Source: Hydractinia symbiolongicarpus (taxonomy: Eukaryota; Cnidaria; Hydrozoa; Anthoathecata; Hydractiniidae). From it: a stretch of DNA of 64,000 nucleotides. This document shows positions 12,041 to 22,520 of the stretch, one piece after another (position 1 is the stretch's first letter; the number at the start of each line of letters is the position of its first letter). A program made the translations under genes and the position numbers. The DNA is taken from positions 6,942,001 through 7,006,000 of the forward strand of contig NC_079879.1 of NCBI RefSeq assembly GCF_029227915.1, written 5' to 3'. The notes under the pieces are model-generated. The model did not search any database. It saw only the letters and a list, made by a program, of their open reading frames with translations, and was not told where the DNA came from.

Positions 12041-12622
12041 AATGTCTCTAGTTTTAACTGGTTTATTGTCTCGGATGTTTTAATTATTTAACTGTTTTAA
12101 TTATTTATTGCTTATAAAACTATGTTCAGCTAAAAAGTTCTTTTTTAGAGTTATTGAGTCTCTAACCTCGTCCTAGTGCGCGCTATGTCTCCGATAGTCA
12201 GACGAGATATGTGGTTGCTCAAAAGCTAAAGATACTGTATAATGTGCGCACATTACAATAGATAAAAAAGGACCACATTGGGTAAACCTAATATTTTTAA
12301 ATTTCTTCACCCACAAAACAACAGTGGGAGCATTCTCTTTTTTTAGAGTAAAAGAACTAAAATTTTCAATCGTTATGGTCTTGTAGGTTGTCCATAAGGT
12401 TTCATTCGTTGTAAACTGGATCTGCGCTCCAGTGGGACCACATAAATGGACTTAAGAAGGTATCTGACTTCACATTTAGCCTTTAGACTTTGAAACTTTT
12501 TTCTTGAAACATTTTAAATATTAAAACAATGATTTTTAGCCGACAATAACCTGCTGCAAAATTAAGCACCCAAGCATAATATTCGGATTATTTATTTACT
12601 TTACAGACACGATGAAGAAATT

Positions 12623-12628
12623 AATAAA
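12623..12628 (+). promoter_or_regulatory. Possible polyadenylation signal of the REJ gene
   Basis: An AATAAA hexamer lies about 585 bases after the stop codon at 12040. In AT-rich sequence this is weak evidence; it was the first clear hexamer noticed downstream. Confidence 0.25.
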
Positions 12629-13353
12629 AATTCAATCAAATTAAAATTACACCTAAAAATGATATTTCGGTAAATTTATCAAAGCTGATTTGTATGCAAA
12701 AGACCTTACTTATATTTTTACGATGAATGCGTTCACGAAATAGTTTTTCTTGTTTATTAAAATGTGCGGACGTCACAAAAAAGGACCTAAGACAAAAATG
12801 GAGAACCTTAGGCCTATTAGTAGAGTCCCATCTGTCTCTAAAGAAATTGACCGTATGTCGGTGAGATGTTGCTGTTATTGAGCTGTTATAGACTGTATTT
12901 CGCAGCATGTCTTTTTATACTTGCTGCAGGATAGGTGGCATAGATCCAGGAAAACATGTAGCAGCTGTTTTGATGGATTTTGATTGACGCATTTGACTGC
13001 CTTAACTATAAATTAATTCGTAAAAGGCATGCGGACTAGAAATGACTTAAGCCCATCCTATATGCAAAGTATTGTTACTTTTGTAGAAACTCACTATACA
13101 GTTTATGAAGGGGGGGACTTCCTTAATCTGCAGTAACAACATGTATAACACATCGTATATTTTTAAGTAACCGATCAATAGAGCAGGGAAATTGTTACAT
13201 CCTACCTAACATTACATACTAAACAAGGGATTTTCTGTAGATCGGCAGTGCGGGCATGTACTTGGAAGATTTTTAATGGACACTAACGAAATGAATTTGA
13301 ATTTTTGAGTTTAAGAAGCACTTAGAACTTTTATCCATAATCTACACGGGGCG

Positions 13354-13442
13354 GCAACCTCGTCCCCAGGGCATCTTGTATCTTTTCTGACCCGCCGTCC
13401 CAGGGTCAGAAAAGATACAAGATGCCCTGGGGACGAGGTTGC
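13354..13442. repeat. Perfect 40-bp inverted repeat (hairpin)
   Basis: Arms at 13354-13393 and 13403-13442 are exact reverse complements over 40 bases, separated by 9 bases. The arms include cctcgtccccagggcatctt. GC content is well above the surroundings. Perfect identity over such arms implies a recent origin or maintained symmetry. Confidence 0.9.
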
Positions 13443-14465
13443 ACGGGACGGGTATGTGAACAAAGTTTCCTTCTTGGTTTTAGTGAAAACACTAATTGAG
13501 TGAGTTTTTAATTACATGTCATGTCTCTAGTAAGCATATTTACTCATCCTATTGATTTGAAAAATACATACGAAAAATGCTTACGATTTAAAAACATTAA
13601 TTTGCATGTGACTTATTAGACAGTAATTTTAATTACGTTGTCATAGGGAACAAGAAACAATGGTATTGATGCTGTTAAATTTCACAAAACGCATCGTCTT
13701 TCTTAAAATTTTTGAAAGTTAATTTCACGAAAATTTCTGATCGCGAAAGTTTCTTTCTTTATGGTATACTATTCTTTCGTAATGGCTTAAAAATATTTCG
13801 ATTTTGTATTCGACCTGAGCGTCCCCCCCGGTTTGAACTTCCTGTCAACAAACGTAACACAATTTGCTCCGCGCTGATTGATTTTTTTTTCTCTCGATCA
13901 CCTGCGAATCAGAATAATCAATTCCTATTTACATTATTGGGTTAATGAGATGCACCAAAACAATTTTGCCTACTCACCATGCTTTTTTTTACTGATCCAG
14001 TTTTTTTTGCTTTATCAATTATGTAACTTAATTTTACCTCCAAGGACAAAGAACGTGGATGAGATTGTCATTTTTTTGTTAGTTGCTTTAGTTCTGTACT
14101 TTTTTTTTATCAACTAATCTACTTAACTTATAGCTAGCTAGATAGCTATTTTAAGTACAGCGTAAATGGATGGACAGCAATGATTTTATCTGCTGTCGCT
14201 AGCCAGCTAGCTAGGTACCTTATATTTATGTTTATAAATGAGTTTCCAATGTTTACAAAGTGCCATATAATGCATATAATGCGTAGTGAATACCACGTTT
14301 TTGACTATCTAGTATATATTTAGCTACCACCTGCTTTTTCTGGTAGATATATAAGCTTTGCATATTTTGTGAAAAACCAGGCAAATCCACAGTGAGAATG
14401 GTGCACTGTATAGCATAGCCAGCAGGAGACCTAAGCTAGCGCAATTTTCTTACCATGGAAAATCA

Positions 14466-14541
14466 GAATGGCACCGTAGCTAAGTGGTTATATAACTCTC
14501 ACACGTGCAGGGGACCAGGATTTGATTCCTTTTAGCAATGA
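14466..14541 (+). repeat. tRNA-like SINE head (Pol III A and B boxes)
   Basis: A box-A-like tagctaagtgg at 14477-14487 and a box-B-like ggatttgattcc at 14518-14529 lie about 41 bases apart, the spacing of an internal Pol III promoter. Box B has one change from GWTCRANNCC and box A is imperfect. The acceptor stem does not close cleanly, so this is more likely a tRNA-derived SINE fragment than a working tRNA gene. Confidence 0.5.
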
Positions 14542-14918
14542 TTCAATATAGCTAGGTTCAATATAGGTCATGTAAGGGAATTGTGTATATGACAATGTAG
14601 GCCATTGTATGTTGCAACAACAAATGTGAAGTGTCTTATTGTACTTTTAGCATTTGAAGTTCTATTTTTTTAAATTACAATTAAAATTGATAAATTTAAG
14701 GTAAATTATAAACATAGTCTTCTGGAACATTATAACATTTAAAATAAAATCTAGAAAGCTTTTTGCAGTATATTACTACATTTTCAGGTAAAACTATAAA
14801 ATTCTTGTTTATAAAACTGCTATTTTTTAACATACATATGTTTGGCATATAGCTAATAAGGGTGGCAAGTTTGGTAATGTTTTAGCTCATTTAATCTTTT
14901 GAATTTGTATCTTTTGAG

Positions 14919-15119
14919 TTAGTTAGGTTGATATTTGGTGCTGTTGGGGCTTGTTGATTTTATTTTATGGGTCAATGAACTTGTTTTAAACCCCTTAACT
15001 AGCCACTTGTTTACACCTACTCTAACCATATAGATAACTGCATGTGGCAGTCTATCATAAGCTTTCTCCAAACCTACAAAATTTCCCGACATGAAATGCC
15101 ATTTGCCTGCTTTTAACAC
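14919..15119 (-). pseudogene. LINE-type reverse transcriptase fragment
   Basis: A 66-codon minus-strand frame contains GNFVGLEKAYDRLPHAVIY followed by GVNKWLVKG. This matches the FVDLEKAFDRVPR...GVxEWLV block of non-LTR retrotransposon reverse transcriptases (the palm region with the first catalytic Asp; here VDL has become VGL). Only this block is recognisable, so it is a short dead fragment. I cannot place it in a LINE clade. Confidence 0.65.
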
Positions 15120-16293
15120 TGCAAACTTTTATTTCGTGTCAACAAACAAGTGTTTTGTTTTAACAATTTATATTTTGTTTTGCAATTACCAGGCATTTCG
15201 TGAAAGGCGTACGATCGCACGTGCACGCCCCCACACACGCGCAGATTTGTTTAGGCGTGCAATTAACCGCACGTCCAAATTTTGTTTTCTTTATGTCTGC
15301 GATAGCTTTCTGAAATTATAGAAATTACGACAAAAGCCAAATATGAAGTCAGAGAATGATTTAAGAATGCTTTACAACCCTTATTGTTAACTTAAATCTA
15401 TTTTATGTACGTCGAAAACTGCATAGTTAAAATGCATAAAAGAAGCAAAATAATGAATTGTTACAGATCGTCTGTAACAACGATGTACGGAAGATTCTTT
15501 CTCGTGTTTTTATAACTTTATTATCCATTTTTATCTTACCAATCATAGAAGGACAAAGTTTCATGTGTCTGATTAATTCTATTTTTAATTTTTTTATCAC
15601 ATTTTTTGTTGCCACCTGTTGTTTGAAAGCAGCCAATATAAAAAAGAAAAGAAAGAAGGAATATCATTCAAAATAAATTGCTACATTTTTTACTTATTTT
15701 TAACAGCTTTTATCAATTTAGTCATGGGCTAAATACATGTCAATAACACCTAAAAATGATACCTGTCATATATACTGCTCTATTACCAGAAGCAAATCAT
15801 TTCAATATGCTCAATGCGATTGCAAATATATAAACAAACAACACAAAAGAAATATTGATCTCTACAATCATGTTTTAGAGAGAGTGAAAAAATCATTATT
15901 GAGAAAAAAAAATAAAGTAGTGAAGTAAGGTTAAAGTATTGGATTCTTTTAAAAAACTTTGTTCAGATTAATTTTTTAATGTGCATGATTTATGTCATTT
16001 GTTAAAAGAATGCGGCAAATATATATGTTCCATTCAGTAACTTTTTTGTGATTTTATAATTCAAGCTTTATATATTTATAATCGTCTTTCGGAAAAATAA
16101 AGTTCAAAAATAACTAAAACAAAATAAGTAAAAAATAAATAAAATCTTTAATAATAATGATTTATTATTATAGTAAGAAATTTTATGATCCATCCTTAGC
16201 ATTGAAATGTTAATTATCGTTATTAGCCACGCTTTAACTTTCCCTAATTTAAATTACATTAAATATTGTTTGTCCAACATGTACTTACAAATG
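15120..16293. other. Intergenic AT-rich stretch
   Basis: No gene I can support. A 10-bp-arm inverted repeat (ttgttacaga / tctgtaacaa) lies at 15458-15480, and overlapping frames on both strands at 15427-15676 look like chance in AT-rich DNA. A frame at 15737-15928 is unrecognised. Confidence 0.4.
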
Positions 16294-16379
16294 ATTACTG
16301 TGGAAAGATTATCATTTCTTGAACATGATAGTTTAGTAGGCGACGTTTCGGGAGATCCTTCTCCCATCATCGGGCAAAG
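16294..16379 (-). repeat. Penelope-like terminal arm with hammerhead-like core (left)
   Basis: On the minus strand this arm carries CCGATGA (16373-16367), a 6-bp stem GGGAGA/TCTCCC with loop AGGA, then GAAAC (16349-16345) and GTC. That order matches the hammerhead ribozyme core CUGAUGA - stem II - GAAA - GUH, with one change (U to C). Hammerhead motifs in terminal repeats are known from Penelope-like elements. Confidence 0.6.
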
Positions 16380-16651
16380 TAAAATGATGTTGCGCATGTA
16401 TTTATATAATTGCAGAGGATCGAAATTCATAAAAATTAACCAATGAGAAACAAGCTGATAATTACAGTTAATTACGGTAATTAACATTTTCGTACCTGGA
16501 TGTAGGTAACTACTTCTTCTGTAGGGCTGGTAATCAAATCTCTTGGAATTGATTCGAGATGCTGTTTATGTGTTTGTTACGTTCTACACTGTTGATGGTT
16601 TCTTTAATCTTCCTGGCAGTTGTTCTGGATTCTCTGTCTATGATTTTCTTC

Positions 16652-18054
16652 TCATCCCATAAACTGATGAATTCTGCTCCAGCTGTGGTCCGCAATTTTG
16701 TTTTTCTTCACATCTCCGTTTCTCACTGCGCGCATATGTTCTTGTACTCGTTGCTTAAACTTTCTTTTTGTTTCACCTATATACACTGCATCACAATCTT
16801 TACACAGGATTTCGTAAACAACATTGCTTTGTTCTTCCAGGTTTATTTTGTCTTTTGGTTTAGACAAAGTGCTTCTTAGGGTGTCTTTAGAGGTAAGAAT
16901 GCATTTGATCTTGTGTTGCCTTAAAACTGGACGAATGATCTCGCTGGTACCTGGTACGAAAGGTAGGAATGCTCATGCGATAAATTCCTCTGATGTTTCC
17001 TTGTTGTCTCCGTTGCATCTTCTCTTCATTTTATTTTGTACTTGCGTGATGACTTTATGACTGTATCCATTGCGATTAATGCATTTCTTACACGTCGAAT
17101 TTTCATTTTCCTCTCCTGTTTGTCACTGACTACTATGTTGGCACGATTCAGTAATGAAGATATGACACTTTCTTTGCAAGATTTCTGATGGTTTGATTCA
17201 AAGTTAAGGTACTGGTCAGTGTGTGTTGGTTTACGATACACTGAAACTGAAATGGTACCATTCTTGCGTTTGACCAAAGTGTCCAGGAAAGTGATACTTT
17301 CATCGTGTTCAAGCTCAACAGTGAATTTGATTTGTCGATGTAGGCCGTTGATGTGTTCATGGAACTCTTCTAGATGAGATCATTTGATTATGGCGAATAC
17401 GTCGTCAACAAATCTTTTCCAAACCTTTCAACGTCTGTCTGATGTGACTAATGCTGTTGTCTCCTGTGCTTGCATGTATATTTCTGCGACTACTGATGAT
17501 GCAGGGCCTCCCATGGCAACTCCGTCTGTTTGAGTGTAGAAGTTCTTATTAACAGATACCATGTTTTGGTTAGAACAAGTTCGACCAAACGCAGAAAATC
17601 CGGTACTGGAATCTTTGTCTTTTCACCGAATGCAGCATCGTTTTTGATAAGGTCTTTAATGATGTTTAAGGTGTCTTTTATGGGAACATTTGTGTAGAGT
17701 GATGTGACATCAAATGATACCATGCATTCGTGGTCTGCTATCTTTATTGCTCTGATGTATTCCGAAAATTCTTTTTAGTTTTTGCTGTGGTCACTTGCTG
17801 TGAATTTGCTGAGGATGAAAGCAAAAAATTTTGATAGGTTGTATAACGGTGTTCCAGTGCAGGAAGCTATTGGTCGAATTGGATCTCCCTGTTTATGAAT
17901 TTTTGGTAGTCCGTAAAATCGCGGTGGTGGTCCGTCACAAGGTTTCAGTCGGTAATACTGCTTATCGTCGATGTATTCTTTTCTCTTCAACTCCATTAAG
18001 ATGTTCCTCGCTTCTTGTTTGATGACTTCTGTGGGATCTTTCTTGAGAAGTTGG
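16652..18054 (-). pseudogene. Penelope-like element, reverse transcriptase and GIY-YIG endonuclease
   Basis: Following the insertion, the frame resumes with PPPRFYGLPKIHKQGDPIRP, then SFDVTSLYTNVPIKDTL (first catalytic Asp), QTDGVAMGGP and KRFVDDVFAII (catalytic DD). Later come SVYRKPTHTDQYLNF and, at 16652-16867, VVYEILCKDCDAVYIGETKR with a downstream R and EH, the GIY-YIG nuclease. An in-frame stop lies at 17775-17777, a frameshift near 17550, more stops near 17430 and 17400, and another break after 17026. Catalytic motifs are still readable, so decay is recent to moderate. Confidence 0.8.
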
Positions 18055-18206
18055 TAAGGGATCGTCTCAAAATGTTCGTACGTTTTTTTCGTATAATTAT
18101 ACGAACGCTACGAAGTACTTCGTTTCGTGAAACGAATGTCATACGAAGTGCTTCGTTTAAAATAAAAAATATAAACGAAGTTTATACGAACTTTTTTAAT
18201 ACATGA

Positions 18207-18497
18207 TACGAACTTAAACGAAGTTTTTTTATCATACAAAATAAAATGATACGAACTTTGAACGAAGTAAATTGCTATACGATCTTGAAACGAACTTCAA
18301 AAGTACCGGCGTAATAGCGCGTAATTATTTCAATACAAAATCAGAAACAAAAGAATTAAACGAAGTTTTTTTGACATAGGAAAAGAAATGATACGAACTT
18401 TAAACGAAGTAAATTGCTATACGAACTTAAAACGAACTTCAAAAGTACCGGCGTAATTGCGCATAATTATTTCAATACGAAACCAGAAATAAAAGAA
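18207..18497 (+). repeat. 142-bp direct repeat in the transposon's left subterminal region
   Basis: Two tandem units of 142 bp, with matching points at 18246 and 18388. They share acgaacttcaaaagtaccgg, a gcgtaattatttcaatac-type stretch and several tacgaac / aacgaagt words. The right subterminal region (21690-21945) repeats the same words in inverse orientation, as expected for transposase binding sites. Confidence 0.75.
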
Positions 18498-18628
18498 GTA
18501 AAATATACGATTTATTTTAATAGTTTCAACCAAACTTAAATTTAATATCAAGCATTTGTATTTCCTTTTTAAAATATCGAATTTAATTAAATTAAACAGT
18601 TTTTTTTAAAACTAGCTACTTTCATAGC

Positions 18629-19756
18629 ATGTCTAAAAATTACGACAGTGATATCGATTGGATATATGACACAGCCAGTTCCGACGACGAGACTGATTTG
18701 TTGCAAAGTATATATTTTTTTATTTTTTTCTCCCCTTTTTTTAAACTCTTAAATTTATTAATGTAGTTAAAATTCAATTTACTTATTTTTTTAGATAAAA
18801 ATAAAAGACGAGGAAGACCAAGCATACACGAGAAATATCCGGAAATAATTACTTGTGTCAAGACGTTGATAGAACAGGGTTCTGCTGAAGCTCACTTACG
18901 TCGGAGAGACAGTGTTATGTACACAAATGGGCTTTCTTTGAATGATATCGTTATGCACGTCAAAAAAACCTTGGGTATAACTGTTAGTCGCCACACCATT
19001 CACAGATTAATGCTTCCACCCCGAAAAAAAAACACAGCGAGTAAAAACTACAAATGTCTGATAGACGCACGTGTTCCTCCAAAAAGAAATACAAAAGAAA
19101 AAAAAACACACGACGACTTTCATTTCACTTGCGGTCAAGTTCGCATAGTTAACGAAATGGGATATCTTTGCAAAGAAAACACACTTATGCTGTCCGTAGA
19201 CAATAAAAATAAAGTTGATGTGGGTATTCCAGCGAACAGCAGACGAACGAAAATACGCACTTTTCATTTGGTTAACGAAGCACCAAATTATAATGATCAC
19301 GATTTTCCAAATCCAAACTCAAAGCTTGTGCCTGCTGGCTACCAAATACTAAAGGACCGAATACAGCGGAGTCGTTCTCTTTCTCCTGCAAAGAAAATTA
19401 CTTTTCGACGCAAGCGATCTTTATCCGAAGGATCAAACATTGACAACCAACTCAAACGATTTGTAAGAATATCGAAAGACAAGTTGAATCGTTCAATAAT
19501 AAACTGGCCGCGTTCTGGAAAACTTCTGGTGCAGTTGTATCCATCGCGTCTTATTGAAAGCACCAACGTGATGCACGTCAATCATATGATAAATTTGATT
19601 GAAAAAGAAAGAAAAATAAAAGAAATCGTTAATGTTGTTGCGATTGCTGACGGAGGCCCTGACTGGTCAGTTAAGGGCATTATTAATTTCATGTCTATGG
19701 GTTTGATTTTATATTGCATCATTAAATTATGTCTTTATAAACTTCTCTTTTTTTAG
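18629..19756 (+). CDS. DDE-type transposase-like protein, C-terminally incomplete
   Basis: Exon 18629-18707 and exon 18795-19756, joined across an 87-bp GT-AG intron, give 346 codons. The N-terminus is acidic, followed by KRRGRPSIHEKYPEI, an AT-hook-like RGRP run, and a helix-turn-helix-like LNDIVMHVKKTLGITVSRHT with HRLMLPPRKK. Two Asp-centred motifs, LMLSVDNKNKVDVGIPA and VVAIADGGPDWS, match a transposase-like family I know from cnidarian and other marine invertebrate genomes (SxDDKxKxxxG ... DxGPDW). Family members continue well past GPDW to a third acidic residue; here the frame ends about 30 residues later in hydrophobic sequence, so the catalytic domain is truncated or the rest is spliced in a way I cannot see. 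Confidence 0.7.
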
Positions 19757-20181
19757 TTAAAATGGTGAATATGTAGCGGTTAACGTTTTAAAAAAAAACT
19801 GTTGAGCTTGTTACGTCATAGCGTTATTCATTCTCACTTATTCTATTCAAAACTGAAACTTTACAGCATGATAGTTCTGTACAAGTTGCTAAATTTGGAG
19901 CCACGTGTACTATCTTATGTCGTAACCGTTGATCTTTGCTAAACTATTGCTAAATAATTGATAACTTATCGAATAGTTCACTGTCTGTTTTTTAAGAACG
20001 TGTTTCTTACACGTTTTAAAAAAAATATATATAAGTAGAGTGGGGGAAGCTAACTGACACATCTATATATTTACACAAAGACAAATTTCCAAGATTTTAA
20101 TGTAAAAATAAGTTTTTAACTTGAAAAACATTCTTCTCGGGATCTGCATTTATTTTCATTTTTTCTGGAAAATCTACAACA
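19757..20181 (+). other. Spacer between the two transposon genes
   Basis: About 425 bases with no supported coding sequence. It includes the likely promoter of the second gene and has no recognisable remnant of the missing transposase C-terminus in any frame I examined. Confidence 0.4.
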
Positions 20182-21678
20182 ATGTCTTCCGAGGTTGTTT
20201 ACAAGAAAAAGACAAGAGTACAAGCCTTGGATCCCGAATCAAAGCATTGGCTGTTAGCGACGATCACTGATGTTCAACTTGAAAGTGCGAAAGTTACTTG
20301 GAATGGTTACTCCAAAGAGTACGATTGCTGGCTAAATAAAAAAGACATTCGTATGCCGGTTAAAATAAGACCAATGATTTCCAGAAATTTAATATCGAAG
20401 AAAAACTTTCCAAATCGAAAACATCCAAAAGATCTCCAATATGAAGATGTCATTTACGACATGAAAAGAAATCAGAAATTTATTGTTGACACAAACGATC
20501 AATACGAGGCTAAAGTATGTCGACAAATACTTATGCTGATAATTACTACTATTTTTTTAATGCTAAATTCTAACATTTTTTTATATTATTATTAGATTAC
20601 TACAACCACTGGAGAAGCAGTTCTTTACGAAAACCTCAAAGAATACGATGGTGAAATCGTTGCAGTAGCGGAAGAACCTGATGCAAACATGCTACAACTA
20701 GATTTTTCAGATGACACAACCGTTGAAGTATCAACAGAAGAAAAGTCGTGTTTACCGGCTTTAAAGTCTTTAGACATTTTGTTTGAACCTGCCTTAAAAA
20801 GGTCATCTTCACTTTCACCAAAGGACCTTCCAACCCTTCAAGAAGAAACATTTCAGCCTGAAATCCATGAAACAACAGAATGTTTAGAAGAAGGAGAGAG
20901 TATATCTTCACTGCTGAAGAAATTATTTCGAGAAATAAAAGAAATTAAGGTCGACATACGGGAAATTCGAGAAAGAATTGACATAAACGAGGCTACCACT
21001 AATCAAATAAATGATAAAGTAGAACTTGTGGAAACAACTACAAAACACATTGAGACGCATTTAAAAAGAAGAAAGGAGAAAAGTAAACTTTCATCTGAAA
21101 CATTTTTTGTTCGTCCAGACAGTACCAGAGCATTTCAAGTCACCCCCACTGTTAACGCCACTAACATTACTTCCGAAGAATTTAACATGACACCTGAAGT
21201 CACAAGTATCCTGGCCGATATCACTAATGTGACGCCTGAACACGTTAATGTCGCGCCCGAAGAAATGCAACCTCCGCAAATTTCCTACATGCATTTACTG
21301 GAAAATCCCATGACTACTGACCCAACCACATTTCAGCTTTTTACTGAAATGAATGATCCAGTTAACTCGACGCCACTTCCAAAAAAAAGAAAAATAAATT
21401 CTTGTGCTTGTTATATAAAACAGCAACTGCAAGCGTTGTATACCGAGGAAGAGCTAGCGGTAGGAAGAATACAAGGTGGTGTTCGAAATTACCAAACAGG
21501 AGCGTTAAACACTTCTTCCCTCTCTCCGAATCGTATGAGTGTTATAGTGCGTCAAGCAAAAAAACGGTACAGCGATGAATTTATGGAAATGAAAAATTTA
21601 AATGAAATTGTGAACTCAAAATGCAGACAAGTAAAACGAAAATTAATCGCCAAACAAAAAGCCAGAGACAATGTTTAA
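20182..21678 (+). CDS. Transposon accessory protein: chromo-barrel/Tudor-like, coiled coil, BEN-like
   Basis: Exons 20182-20514 and 20596-21678 (81-bp intron, phase 0) give 471 residues. Residues about 8-60 (RVQALDPESKHWLLATI, VTWNGYSKEYDCWL) fit the chromo-barrel/Tudor-type pattern of a W-x-A-x-I strand, then V-x-W-x-G and YDxW. Residues about 213-275 are a heptad-rich coiled coil (LLKKLFREIKEIKVDIREI). Residues about 380-460 (LQALYTEEELAVGRIQGGV, LNTSSLSPNRMSVIV) resemble a BEN domain. It lies 3' of the transposase within the same terminal repeats. A DNA- or chromatin-binding accessory role is inference. Confidence 0.7.
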
Positions 21679-21973
21679 CGAAACGAACTTTATAATTGTT
21701 GAAAAAAATTAAATATAAAGACTATAGATAATAGTCCAATTACAATAAACGAACTTCCTATAAGCAAATTTTTATACGAACTTCTTTAAAAATGATACGA
21801 ACTACATACGAACTTTATTTTAAATGATACGAACTTTATACGAACTTTTAATTTTGATGATACGAAAAAGTTCGTATTAAAAATAAAATGATACGAAAGA
21901 TTTAATAAATCGATACGAAGTTTTTTATACGAATTATACGAACTACGTACGAACATTTTGAGACGGTCCCTAA

Positions 21974-22404
21974 GGCCCGTTGTTGATGTGTTCATTGCAC
22001 TTGTTGATGTAGTCAAGTGTATTCATGATAACTGTTGTTCCCCCCTTGTCTTCTGGTAGGAATATGATATCTTTGTCCTTCTTTAGATTCTTCAATGACA
22101 GTCTTTAAGATTTTTGCAAATTGTCCTTTGGTGTTTTGCTTTTCTGTAGCGTGAGGCTTACTTTAGCTCTTACTGTGTCTGCCTCTTCTTTTGGTAGATC
22201 TTTAATTGCCTCTTCCACTTTTGCAACTATTTCTTTCTTTGGAATTGAAGCTGGTGTCATGCAGAAATTCATTCCTTTTGATAGAAGGTTTGTTTCTTCT
22301 GTCCTGAGTTGTCTGTTGGAGAGATTGACAATCCATTTGCTCTTTTCTATACCCGTTTGTGTATCATCATTGAATCTGTCATTGATTTTGTTGAACTTTA
22401 TCAT
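21974..22404 (-). pseudogene. Penelope-like element, N-terminal coding part
   Basis: The frame contains KSKWIVNLSNRQLRTEETN and LLSKGMNFCMTPASIPKKE, the typical N-terminal block (NLSxRxL...LLSKGLNF.xTPxxIP) of Penelope-like proteins. After a stop near 22105 and frame changes it continues as DIIFLPEDKGGTTVIMNTLDY, the conserved xLPADKGxxTVVM block. The coding sequence is interrupted at about residue NNGP by the transposon end at 21970/21974. Confidence 0.75.
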
Positions 22405-22434
22405 ATCGTTTTGTTGAACTTTATCCTCAATTTT

Positions 22435-22520
22435 CTTTGCCCGATGATGGGAGAAGGATCTCCCGAAACGTCGCCTACTAAACTATCATGTTCAAGAAAT
22501 GATAAACTTTCCACAGTAAT
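22435..22520 (+). repeat. Penelope-like terminal arm with hammerhead-like core (right)
   Basis: The inverted partner of the arm at 16294-16379. On the plus strand: CCGATGA at 22441-22447, stem II GGGAGA (22449-22454) and TCTCCC (22459-22464), GAAAC at 22465-22469, GTC at 22470-22472. The stretch between GAAA and the cleavage-type GTC allows only a minimal stem III, as in the short-stem variants described in retroelements. Confidence 0.6.

Larger units (their letters stand above)
12041..14465. other. Intergenic stretch after the REJ gene
   Basis: 3' flank and intergenic DNA. Apart from a possible polyadenylation hexamer and the perfect palindrome at 13354-13442, I see no supportable gene. Short frames at 13712-13945 and 13878-14117 are low complexity and lack recognisable features. 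Confidence 0.5.
18058..21970 (+). mobile_element. 3.9 kb two-gene DNA transposon with 25-bp TIRs and TAA target duplication
   Basis: Terminal inverted repeats at 18058-18082 and 21946-21970 match at 24 of 25 bases, starting GGGATCGTCTC / GGGACCGTCTC. Flanking TAA at 18055-18057 and 21971-21973 is a 3-bp target-site duplication, and removing the element restores the Penelope-like frame around the junction. Both genes are on the plus strand, each with one short intron. Subterminal regions are packed with TACGAAC / AACGAAGT motifs. TAA duplication, GGG ends and a two-gene layout recall PIF/Harbinger, but neither protein is a recognisable Harbinger protein, so the superfamily is open. Confidence 0.9.
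16294..22520 (-). mobile_element. Decayed Penelope-like retroelement, split by a DNA transposon
   Basis: Read on the minus strand this is a Penelope-like element with an N-terminal region, reverse transcriptase and GIY-YIG endonuclease. It is bounded by inverted terminal arms of 86 bases (16294-16379 and 22435-22520), nearly identical after reverse complement. Coding parts lie at about 22404-21974 and 18054-16652; a 3.9 kb DNA transposon sits between them. Several stops and frame changes mark it as inactive. Similarity between the flanks just outside both arms suggests the terminal repeats may extend somewhat further. Confidence 0.85.

Noticed and set aside
14466-14541. Functional tRNA gene
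   Set aside because: A and B boxes are imperfect and the acceptor stem does not pair, so it is treated as a SINE head.
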